Of a stretch of 31,843 bases of DNA, positions 6,954 to 14,479 are shown in pieces. The DNA comes from Microscillaceae bacterium (lineage in GTDB: Bacteria; Bacteroidota; Bacteroidia; Cytophagales; Microscillaceae). Numbering within the stretch: position 1 is the first letter of the stretch; each line of letters starts with the position of its first letter. Location of the stretch: positions 1 to 31,843 of the forward strand of contig DMXI01000038.1 of NCBI GenBank assembly GCA_003483885.1. Reading direction: 5' to 3'. A model generated the notes under the pieces. That model did no database searches. It saw only the letters and a program-made list of their open reading frames with translations, and was not told where the DNA came from. A program made the translations under genes and the position numbers.

Positions 6954-9254
6954 TTATCCCATCTTAGTATAGTTTATATTGTCATCACTAGAATACATAA
7001 ACAATTTACTGTTCCCCTCATCGTGGAAATATATAGTAGATAAATCTTTGTTTCCAATTGCACTCTGGAAATCCTGTAGTTTAAGATAACTAGTATAGTC
7101 ACCTCCTTTTACTACAAAACCACTCGTTTTTGAGAGGTCAATTAACTCGGTAATCGTGGCAGTACTAGGAGCCTCTTCTTGCTCTAACTCACTCTCGATA
7201 ATTACATCACCCAACCACTCTCGCAACTTGGTGAGGTCTTCCCAAGTGCCTGGCGACTGTGACAATAAATTGGTATAGTTTACCAACAGGTTGGTCAAGC
7301 GATCTTCTTTCAGGTTTACAATTACATCTTTGTAATAGATTTCGAGCCAGTTAGCAGGTATGTGCTCTGTCACGGTAGATAAGGTGTTGGTACTTACTCC
7401 TTGACCTCTTAAATAATTATAACAAGGCGTGTAAATACCTTCAGTAAGGTTCTTAGGCTCATAATTTTGCATGAATGTATCCAATCCCTGGCTATCTAAA
7501 TCCAAGTCAGTCTTGTTATTGTTTCTACGCCCCTGCTGAGAACTTCGCGTAATCACACTGGCTCCCTGTTGCCTTGCCCAGGTATATATCACATAACGAA
7601 GCTCATTGGTCTCTACCCCACATTCTTGGGCAAACTGCTGCATACCAGGATCATTCAATACTTTAAAGTCTCCATTCCCCATACCAGGAACTTTACCGCA
7701 GGTTCCGCCCGTGCTTGGCCCTGATACTCCATAGGCCAGGTATTGTATCTTGTTTTTCTTACAATATTCTCTCACCTTTTTATCGGGTACCGCAGGGTCC
7801 ATACGGTTTTCGATAGAAGTAAGCGGAGTTTCATTTTCTTCTAACTTTTTAGCTACATTACTCAAATCTGACTTGATTCCCAGACCTGACTCCATCACAT
7901 TACTTACTCCCGTGTTGGTTTTATATTCTTTAGACAGCTCTGAGAGTGCATCCAGGGCTTCTTCCAAGGCTTCATCGCCTACGGGTAGCTCATGCAACAT
8001 AAGCGTATGTATAATTACTCCCTTGATGGCCGAAAGTCGCGCAATTTCTTGTTTGGCCCCTTCTAGCTGTTCATGCTTAAATTTATAGAGAATTCTCACA
8101 AACCCTTTGTTTATATTAAGCTTCTCAAACATTGGGGCCGTTTTACCATCAAAGTAACCATAGGCACAATCAAAATCGCGGTAACCTTCATTGTATGCCT
8201 CTGATATCTCTTGAGGCATAGATTCTTTGTCGCTGGTATCTGTTCCATAAATAGTTTTCGCCAACGAAGTCTTTTTAGATTTAGTGACTTCTTCTTCTCG
8301 ACGTTCTGACGACAAGTCTACATCAAACCTGTATTTGCCGTGATTTCTATCGGTAATAAATAAACTATTGTTATAAATATAATCAGGAACTTCTTCCAGA
8401 TGCACATCAAACTTAGGATCGTTATTGATTTGAGTCAGAACTTTCTCTATTTGTTGTTTCGTAATTTCTTGACCCACCTTCGATTTTTCAGAAAACCTGC
8501 CCCGAACCTTCTCATATATCAAATTCACGGTTTCTTCATCTACCGTCGCTTGCTTAAAATCACTCCCCTCTCTCAAAACACGTTGCACTGGGCTAGCACT
8601 ATTGTTTAAACTCGCGCCTTGGCTTTGTACAGGAGCTGTGTCTACTGTACTTTGGCCTAATGAGGCTGCTTTTGCGCCCATTACATCGGCCTCAGTCTCG
8701 AGACTTGCTTCGGTGTTCACTGGAGTACGCTCGCTTTTGGTTTGTATGGTTTCGTTGGCTTCTACCCTTCCTTGTTTTTGCTGTACTACGTGCCAGGCTT
8801 CATGAGGCAAGTGTTGTGATTGTCCAGGCCCAAGATGAATATCGGTTCCTTGGGCATAGGCTTTAGCTTGAATGGTAGCAGGCTTGCTGGAATTGTGGTG
8901 TACCTTAACATCGTCCATAGGAGTACCACTCAATTGTTCTATGCCGCTTTTTAAATTATCGGGCAAAGAAGTTACTCCAGTATTTCCTTGAGTTACTTTT
9001 CTCTGGATGGGGGTCAATGGTTTCCCAGAGGCAGTTTTGGCCTGAATGGGTTGGAGAGGTTTCCCAGAAGCAGTTTTAGCTTGAATGGGCCGCAATGGTT
9101 TCCCAGAAGCGGTTTTGGCTTGAACTGGTCTTAATGGTTTCCCAGAAGCAGTTTTAGCCTGGATAGATGATTGACTAAAAACATTTTTTTCGGCAACAGA
9201 GGTTTCTGACTGTTGGTCAGTGCTCTGGTTTTCTTGCTTTTGAAGGCTTAGCAT
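6954..9254 (-). CDS. DUF4157 (eCIS core) protein fused to an aldo/keto-reductase-like domain
   Basis: A 766-residue protein from ATG 9254; a TTG 21 bases upstream would give 773, and residue numbers here follow that longer form. Order: disordered Gln-rich start; four 13-residue repeats QAKTASGKPLRPI-like (39-90); DUF4157 domain (about 100-200) with HEAWH (His158, Glu159, His162) and LETEAD; a linker to about 335; then a domain with aldo/keto reductase marks (about 335-610). These are GYRDFDCAYGY (Asp369 and Tyr374, five apart as in the catalytic tetrad), Lys398 or Lys400, LHELP (His428), the hallmark GVSN (456-459), IQYLAYGVSGP and WARQQGASVITRSS. The last 160 residues are unrecognised. DUF4157 proteins are linked in many genomes to extracellular contractile injection systems and toxin delivery, so this is a candidate secreted effector. 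No injection-system genes are nearby. Confidence 0.8.
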   Translation of the reverse strand: MLSLQKQENQSTDQQSETSVAEKNVFSQSSIQAKTASGKPLRPVQAKTASGKPLRPIQAKTASGKPLQPIQAKTASGKPLTPIQRKVTQGNTGVTSLPDNLKSGIEQLSGTPMDDVKVHHNSSKPATIQAKAYAQGTDIHLGPGQSQHLPHEAWHVVQQKQGRVEANETIQTKSERTPVNTEASLETEADVMGAKAASLGQSTVDTAPVQSQGASLNNSASPVQRVLREGSDFKQATVDEETVNLIYEKVRGRFSEKSKVGQEITKQQIEKVLTQINNDPKFDVHLEEVPDYIYNNSLFITDRNHGKYRFDVDLSSERREEEVTKSKKTSLAKTIYGTDTSDKESMPQEISEAYNEGYRDFDCAYGYFDGKTAPMFEKLNINKGFVRILYKFKHEQLEGAKQEIARLSAIKGVIIHTLMLHELPVGDEALEEALDALSELSKEYKTNTGVSNVMESGLGIKSDLSNVAKKLEENETPLTSIENRMDPAVPDKKVREYCKKNKIQYLAYGVSGPSTGGTCGKVPGMGNGDFKVLNDPGMQQFAQECGVETNELRYVIYTWARQQGASVITRSSQQGRRNNNKTDLDLDSQGLDTFMQNYEPKNLTEGIYTPCYNYLRGQGVSTNTLSTVTEHIPANWLEIYYKDVIVNLKEDRLTNLLVNYTNLLSQSPGTWEDLTKLREWLGDVIIESELEQEEAPSTATITELIDLSKTSGFVVKGGDYTSYLKLQDFQSAIGNKDLSTIYFHDEGNSKLFMYSSDDNINYTKMG
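9006..9161 (-). repeat. Four tandem 39-bp coding repeats
   Basis: Four in-frame units of 39 bases in the DUF4157 gene encode QAKTASGKPL followed by RPV, RPI, QPI and TPI. The DNA units differ by only a few, mostly silent, bases, suggesting recent slippage or recombination kept in frame by selection. Confidence 0.9.
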
Positions 9255-9605
9255 ACTAGTCAGTTTAGGGGTCAATAATTATATAATGTGGCTATAAAGC
9301 CCACAAGAATTACGCTCAATTTTCACCAACCTTGAAATGATGACTAAAAAATTAAGGTAACTCCTCCAAGTTGAGTTTTAACAGAAAAAGGCTGCAAACA
9401 TAACAATAGGCAATTTAATTATGATGCTTTCTCCGAAAAAATTTTATTAAAACTCCTTTTCTATCATATCAAACAGATTAGACCTATTTTAGCCCTCATC
9501 TTCTATCTTTCAGGTGTCGTGAAAAAACTTTTTCAAAAAAAATCAGGGGATGCTTGCAATTAAGAAAACAGTTCTTACCTTTGCACTCCCGATTGAGAAA
9601 TAAAC
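9255..9605. other. Intergenic region upstream of the DUF4157 gene
   Basis: About 350 bases of AT-rich sequence between divergent transcripts. It holds the promoter of tRNA-Phe copy 2 at its right end. I see no good TAnnTTTG element for the DUF4157 gene and no other gene. Confidence 0.55.
9553..9583 (+). promoter_or_regulatory. Promoter of tRNA-Phe copy 2
   Basis: CTTG at 9553-9556, 19 bases, then TACCTTTG at 9576-9583. It has the same spacing as copy 1. From the -7 element to the tRNA the leader matches copy 1 except for two bases. Confidence 0.8.
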
Positions 9606-9678
9606 GGTGCCATAGCTCAGTTGGTAGAGCATCGGACTGAAAATCCGTGTGTCGCTGGTTCGAATCCAGCTGGCACCA
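9606..9678 (+). tRNA. tRNA-Phe(GAA), copy 2
   Basis: A 73-base cloverleaf identical base for base to the copy at 6454, with anticodon GAA, discriminator A and no encoded CCA. The two copies are in direct orientation, 3152 bases apart. Confidence 0.97.
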
Positions 9679-10193
9679 CTCATTCATCAAAAGCCCTTTC
9701 AAAAACCTTGATTGGGCTTTCTTTATTATACACTCCTCTTAATATTCCCCTTACTCATATCCCTTATTTTTTCTAAGCAATTCTTTTTTGTTTTTGGGCA
9801 GCTGGTTTGATCCCAAACAAATTAAAATTGGATAATTTGTTCATCTAAAGAATATTCCTTGATTTGATCATCATAAATAAAATAAAAATCTAAAAATTGA
9901 ACAAACTGTATATTTTTAAAGAAAATAACTCCCAATCGTTCAGTCACTTAGTAGACCAATGGTCATTTTAACTTCTCAAATAGTATTATTTTACGATAAA
10001 ATATTTTATTATTGCCTTAGGTTATATTAATTATCAAAATTATATAATTGTCAATCACCTAATATTGACCACCAAAAATTGATTTTTATTGGCCTTATAA
10101 AGCAGCTTAGGTGTTGTTTACTCATTTAGAGTATGTGTATGACAAACACTCAAGGGGCTTATAATATTTACAATTACATTACACTTTACTAAC
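9679..10193. other. Intergenic region between tRNA-Phe 2 and the S8 protease
   Basis: About 515 very AT-rich bases. Apart from the tRNA terminator at 9689-9725 I see no ORF, RNA gene or consensus promoter. The last part must contain the protease promoter and leader, but no TAnnTTTG match is clear. Confidence 0.6.
9689..9725 (+). terminator. Terminator of tRNA-Phe copy 2
   Basis: AAAGCCC (9690-9696) pairs with GGGCTTT (9714-9720), followed by CTTTATT. Its sequence is unrelated to the terminator of copy 1, so the duplication stops at the tRNA 3' end. Confidence 0.75.
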
Positions 10194-11744
10194 ATGAGAA
10201 AATATCTCCTAATCCCCGTCGTTGCGTTGGTGATGGGCAGTTGCTCTACTCGAAATGAGCAAAACGTAACTCCTGATCCCAATACCAATGTGCAAATAGT
10301 CTCCAAAACTACCCGAGACAAGGTTATCATGAACCATTTGAAGAGCAAAGGTGAATTTGAATGGGCCTGGGTAGATAATCAAACCCTGTTTTCGGCCGTT
10401 ACTGACAACAACGACGGCTCACTTACTATAGGGTATCAACCGGCAGGTTTCCCAAATATTGATACCAGAATGCACGAAATCAATGTAAAGTCAGCAGAAT
10501 GGGTAGAAGCCAAAGAAAAGCTCGTTGCCGACATTCAGGACACTTATCAGAAGTTTGGTATCGTTAAAAAACGGGAAGAGGTAGTGATCTCAGAACACGG
10601 CGTACTTCCATTTTTGAAGGTGAAAGTGGAGATTGCTCAAGTGATTGATGTAGTAAGAAGTTCTCCTAATGTACGCTACGCCGAACCTTCTACTTATAAC
10701 CTGGACACAAATGCTGGTCAGGGAAATCGGGTTCAAAGCCCTGGATGTGGCTCTGGAAGCGCTTCTGTTAGCAGTGCTGACTACAAAATTGCATCGGATG
10801 GTGCGTTGGAGTCTTGGCACTTTGAGAAAAACGGTATTGATCGGGCAATCCCCATCAGTGGAAAAGGTAGAAATATAAAAATAGGCGTAATAGACACAGG
10901 GGTTTCAGCAAGTCAATCAAAATTGGGGAGTGCCTTTAACAGTGGATTCTCCAATGTAGGACGTTCTTTGACCCGAGCAGGTACGTATGCTCCCCCAGTA
11001 TGGTTCTGGCAAAAACCCAAAATTGATGGACCATATGATGACTGTGGCCATGGTACTTCTATGTCAGGAGTAGCGGTTGGCCCTCGTACTACCGATGGAG
11101 CTCCTAGTGGAGTAGCTTATCAAGCCAACTTTGTATCAGTAAGAGGTACCAAAGATGTTATTCTAAACAGTGGTAGTGAGCAAGATGGTGTATCAGATGC
11201 GCTAGTATATTTGGCCAATCAAAACACCCGCATTATTAGCATGTCTCTTGGAAATTTATGGTCTGTTGGTCAAATCAAAGATGCCGTACGTTATGCTTAT
11301 GGTCGTGGCTCACTGATCTTTAGTGCAGCAGGTACTTCTCTGTCTTGGACAAACAACATTGTAGGGGTGATTTTCCCAGCAAATATGTCTGAAACGGTCG
11401 CTGTAACTGGAGTAACTGACCGCAGTGGTTACAAAGAGTGCTACAACTGCCACTATGGAAGAAAAGTAGATTTTGTGGTAGTTATGCAAAGAGAGGGGTC
11501 TAATGACCGTACTGCTTTGACTCTACGTATGAGTGGTAATGCACCAGACAGAGTAGGAGGTTCATCGGTAGCTACTGCGACGATGGCCGGAATCGCTGGA
11601 TTAGTTTGGTCTACCAACCCTTCTCAATCTCGTAGTACTGTATTACAACGCCTAAAAGAAGCAGCTGATCTTTATCCTAACCGTAGCTCAAACTTTGGCT
11701 GGGGTAAAATCAATGCATATGATGCCGTATCACGCGTGCAATAA
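10194..11744 (+). CDS. Subtilase (S8) family lipoprotein protease
   Basis: A 516-residue predicted lipoprotein serine protease acting in the envelope or outside. Lipobox LVMGSC gives Cys17. Residues about 35-165 look like an inhibitory propeptide, ending in SSPNVRYAEPS as in S8 precursors. The catalytic domain has Asp234 (IGVIDTGV), His286 (CGHGTSMSG) and Ser458 (GSSVATATMAG). The oxyanion-hole position, normally Asn in AAGN, reads AAGTS (Thr381), which is unusual and could lower or change activity. Cysteine pairs near 416/419 (CYNC) may be a disulfide or metal site. There is no C-terminal sorting domain. The ATG start at 10194 fits the signal peptide, and a terminator follows. Family is certain; activity is open. 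Confidence 0.92.
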   Translation: MRKYLLIPVVALVMGSCSTRNEQNVTPDPNTNVQIVSKTTRDKVIMNHLKSKGEFEWAWVDNQTLFSAVTDNNDGSLTIGYQPAGFPNIDTRMHEINVKSAEWVEAKEKLVADIQDTYQKFGIVKKREEVVISEHGVLPFLKVKVEIAQVIDVVRSSPNVRYAEPSTYNLDTNAGQGNRVQSPGCGSGSASVSSADYKIASDGALESWHFEKNGIDRAIPISGKGRNIKIGVIDTGVSASQSKLGSAFNSGFSNVGRSLTRAGTYAPPVWFWQKPKIDGPYDDCGHGTSMSGVAVGPRTTDGAPSGVAYQANFVSVRGTKDVILNSGSEQDGVSDALVYLANQNTRIISMSLGNLWSVGQIKDAVRYAYGRGSLIFSAAGTSLSWTNNIVGVIFPANMSETVAVTGVTDRSGYKECYNCHYGRKVDFVVVMQREGSNDRTALTLRMSGNAPDRVGGSSVATATMAGIAGLVWSTNPSQSRSTVLQRLKEAADLYPNRSSNFGWGKINAYDAVSRVQ

Positions 11745-11771
11745 GATTAACCGAATTTTATCAAAAAAATC

Positions 11772-11802
11772 ACTACCAGGGCATATTTGTCCTGGTTTTT
11801 TT
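11772..11802 (+). terminator. Terminator of the S8 protease gene
   Basis: ACCAGG (11775-11780) pairs with CCTGGT (11791-11796), followed by a run of T. It lies 30 bases after the stop codon. Confidence 0.85.
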
Positions 11803-11925
11803 ATAGTTCATTTTCAGAGTTTTCATTAAATAAATTAATCCTTCTTACATCTTATCTGTTTTACTAGGTAAATCGTTTATTTTAGTGAAAAATTATCGAG
11901 CTACAACTACTAATTAATTCAGAGA

Positions 11926-13278
11926 ATGTTATTATTCACAAAGTGTATTACAGGGCGAGTTATCGGGCTTATTCTTTTACTGGTTTTTTGCGGAGCACCA
12001 GCTATTTCGCAAGACAAAGATGCTGCTGAAGCATTGGTAAAAAAAGGGAATCAGAAGTTGCGAGAAAAACGTTACAAAGCCGCGCTGAAACTATATTCTC
12101 AAGCCATCAAAAAGGATGAATCACATGCGATGGCTTACGAAAAACGAGCAGAAGCTCATCAGTTCTTGAAAAATTACTCTAAGGCGCTCAAAGATTACAG
12201 CAAAGCCATTGGTTTGCATTCAAACCCGGCTTCAGCTTATCGGGGAAGAGCTTTTACAGAAATATTAATGGAAGATTACAAAGACGCCATTGATGATTAT
12301 AGTGAAGCCATAAAATTACATCCCAAAGACACCGTTTCATTCTATCATCGAGCCGTTTCTAAATATTATATTTCCGATTATCGCTCTGCCTTAATGGATA
12401 TCAATACTGCTTTGAAACTCAACCCATTTCGTCCAGAATATAATCATTATCGGGGGTTAATCAGGGTAGCATTAAAGGATGTCAAGAAATCGCTCAAAGA
12501 TTATAACAAGGCATTACGATTAAACCCTCGCTATGCTGAAGCTTACCACCATCGGGGAATCGCTAAATATTTACTGAATTATGATGGCGCATTGGCCGAT
12601 TATTCAAAAGCCATTCGCTATAATGCCAATTATCACGAAGCGTTTTTTAGTCGTGGGAAGTACTTTGTGAAGGAGGAAAAAAATAATAAAGCCATTGAGG
12701 ATTTTACCAAGGCTATTAAACTATATAGTAAAGATGAAGATTATTTTGCCCAAAGAGCCTTGGCTTATCAGCAAAGTAAAGATTTAAAATCGGCGCTGAA
12801 AGATTTAGACAAAGCCATAGAACTAGACGGGCGAAATCTGGCATTTTACTTTCGCAGAGCTAGCCTCAAAGGGCTTTTAAAGGATTTTCCAGGGGCAATG
12901 AAAGATGTGCAGTTTATCATAGACGAACAACCCAACAATCACGAGGCTTACATTCAGCGGGGAACCATTAAAGAAATTCAACTGAACTATGATGGTGCGT
13001 TGGCTGATTTTAACAAGGCGCTTTCGCTGAAACCTAAAGATCCAGAAATCTATAACCATCGTGGGGTGATTAAATACAAATCTCGTAATTATGAAGGTGC
13101 CCTCAAAGATTTTAACCAAGCCATTGCCATTGATCCATTGAATAATAAGGCTTTTTATAACAAAGGAATGACGCTTTTGTATATGGGCAAAAAAGATGAG
13201 GCTTGTAAAACGTTGCGCAAAGCGGGTGAATATGGCCATCCCAAGGCGTATAAGATTGCCCGTAAATATTGTAGTTAA
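11926..13278 (+). CDS. Secreted tetratricopeptide-repeat protein (12 TPRs)
   Basis: A 450-residue protein with an N-terminal signal peptide (residues 1-29, cut after AISQ) and then about twelve consecutive 34-residue TPR units filling the rest. Each follows the pattern A-Y-x-x-R-G/A ... Y-x-x-A-L-x-D-Y/F-x-x-A-I-x-L-x-P. It contains no catalytic domain. Such proteins are periplasmic or outer-membrane protein-binding scaffolds. The ATG at 11926 suits the signal. The gene stands alone on the plus strand, convergent with the small gene ending at 13354. The partner is unknown. The regular repeats make the family call safe, but they give no pathway. Confidence 0.9.
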   Translation: MLLFTKCITGRVIGLILLLVFCGAPAISQDKDAAEALVKKGNQKLREKRYKAALKLYSQAIKKDESHAMAYEKRAEAHQFLKNYSKALKDYSKAIGLHSNPASAYRGRAFTEILMEDYKDAIDDYSEAIKLHPKDTVSFYHRAVSKYYISDYRSALMDINTALKLNPFRPEYNHYRGLIRVALKDVKKSLKDYNKALRLNPRYAEAYHHRGIAKYLLNYDGALADYSKAIRYNANYHEAFFSRGKYFVKEEKNNKAIEDFTKAIKLYSKDEDYFAQRALAYQQSKDLKSALKDLDKAIELDGRNLAFYFRRASLKGLLKDFPGAMKDVQFIIDEQPNNHEAYIQRGTIKEIQLNYDGALADFNKALSLKPKDPEIYNHRGVIKYKSRNYEGALKDFNQAIAIDPLNNKAFYNKGMTLLYMGKKDEACKTLRKAGEYGHPKAYKIARKYCS

Positions 13279-13353
13279 TGGAATTGAGTTTAATTGGGTC
13301 AGATGTTTTTTTCAATCAAATGAGTACCCAAAATAGATGGTTGATTCCATAGA

Positions 13354-13905
13354 TCAGTCACTACCCGTTAATTGAAGATAAATCATTTGGGTAGAACTGA
13401 TCTCAAACACTAAATCAACTCCTACAATGCTGTGAAATGTTCTTTTACCATTTGCCTTGACAACGTACGCTTCCGAGGTTTTGTTTAGCAGGTTATCATC
13501 TAATAAGGACAGAAAGATATCAAATGCATTGATGTAATGGTGGTGCATGTCTTTCACTAAATCGTTGACTGAGTAGTCTAAACCTTCGTTATTTCCGCTG
13601 AGAATCCTTCGGGTCAAGTTGGCCATTAGTTCTTCTTTGATCAACGATTTCCAATACACGATACTTTCTAGTTCAAACTGGTACGCTCCTTGGGGGCAGT
13701 CAAATAATTTGTAAGCCTGGTGGTCTATTGATGTAATCAAATCACCCTCCAGCAAATCAATGGCAAATAATTTATAATTCATACCAATCACCGAATAGGA
13801 ATTGAACAAACTCAATGCATCTAGATATCCATTCAAATATAATACAGTCGAATTGATCGTTTCTCGCTCTATTTCTTCTATTAGAAAATCTCTGGTATTA
13901 CTCAT
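13354..13905 (-). CDS. Hypothetical protein, 183 aa
   Basis: I do not recognise this protein. It is soluble and acidic, with no signal peptide or membrane segment, and looks like a mixed alpha/beta domain. A cluster of three histidines (MHHHYINAF, near residue 121) and a hydrophobic C-terminus (VFEISSTQMIYLQL) stand out. The ATG at 13905 is clear. It is the last of a run of minus-strand genes and lies 151 bases after the 120-residue gene, itself 60 bases after the first SpoIIE phosphatase. Co-transcription with that phosphatase is possible, so it could belong to the same pathway, but nothing in its sequence proves this. Confidence 0.7.
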   Translation of the reverse strand: MSNTRDFLIEEIERETINSTVLYLNGYLDALSLFNSYSVIGMNYKLFAIDLLEGDLITSIDHQAYKLFDCPQGAYQFELESIVYWKSLIKEELMANLTRRILSGNNEGLDYSVNDLVKDMHHHYINAFDIFLSLLDDNLLNKTSEAYVVKANGKRTFHSIVGVDLVFEISSTQMIYLQLTGSD

Positions 13906-14056
13906 GATTGATCGGAATTTGTATATTTATTAATTCCCAACATATCATTATACATCAGGTTCACACCTCCAGGTAGTTTAATTAGGAAACAAATACTGAT
14001 TTCTGCCGTTATTTGCCTTTCGTTAATCAAGGCTTAATATTCATTTTTTAAAAACT

Positions 14057-14419
14057 TCACTTAATGTCACTGGGAAATGCTTGTCGCAAAGCTTCCTGAA
14101 TTTCGTTTGGGGAGTTTTGTTTTTTAATGGTTTCAGTGAGTTGTTGTAACTGGTCATATAAAGCTTGATAATGCGCCCCTTCTTTCAGCTCGAAGGTGTT
14201 TTTCTCTACCGAATTGTACAAATAGGCCGCACAAAACCCTTGAATGTTATCTATTAACTGTTGTTGAATTTTGGTCAATGCGTCCTCACTATTGCTTACT
14301 TCTTGCTGCCACACCCCTACTCTTTCCTGAAAGAGCATTGCTAACTCATCGGAAGAATGAGTGCTCAAAGAAGCAGCAAACTTTTGCTGTAGCATACGTT
14401 GCAATTCCTTTTTATCCAT
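14057..14419 (-). CDS. Small hypothetical helical protein, 120 aa
   Basis: I do not recognise this protein. It is small, soluble, Gln/Glu-rich and almost wholly helical, with coiled-coil-like heptads (ELQRMLQQKF at the start, QALYDQLQQLTETIK near residue 90). There is no signal peptide or membrane segment. The ATG at 14419 lies 60 bases after the stop of the TPR-SpoIIE phosphatase, with no terminator seen between, so the two are probably in one transcript. Its size and position would suit a regulatory partner, but it has no STAS-like or SiaC-like pattern that I can see. Confidence 0.65.
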   Translation of the reverse strand: MDKKELQRMLQQKFAASLSTHSSDELAMLFQERVGVWQQEVSNSEDALTKIQQQLIDNIQGFCAAYLYNSVEKNTFELKEGAHYQALYDQLQQLTETIKKQNSPNEIQEALRQAFPSDIK

Positions 14420-14479
14420 TGTTTACTCAAGATATTTATAACAATAAATTATGTTAAGCAATAATTCAAAAAATAAATA

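Noticed and set aside
9006..9161. CRISPR-like repeat array
   Set aside because: The 39-base units are directly adjacent without spacers and encode an in-frame peptide repeat.
9496..9702. Minus-strand ORF across tRNA-Phe copy 2
   Set aside because: It is a translated antisense tRNA (LDSNQRHTDFQSDALPTELWH), a common false gene.
6401..9725. Integrative element inserted at a tRNA
   Set aside because: There is no integrase, no attachment repeat beyond the tRNA itself and only one gene between the copies.
13294..13331. Terminator between the TPR gene and the 183-residue gene
   Set aside because: Only six pairs (TTGGGT/ACCCAA) with a 26-base loop; too weak to call.
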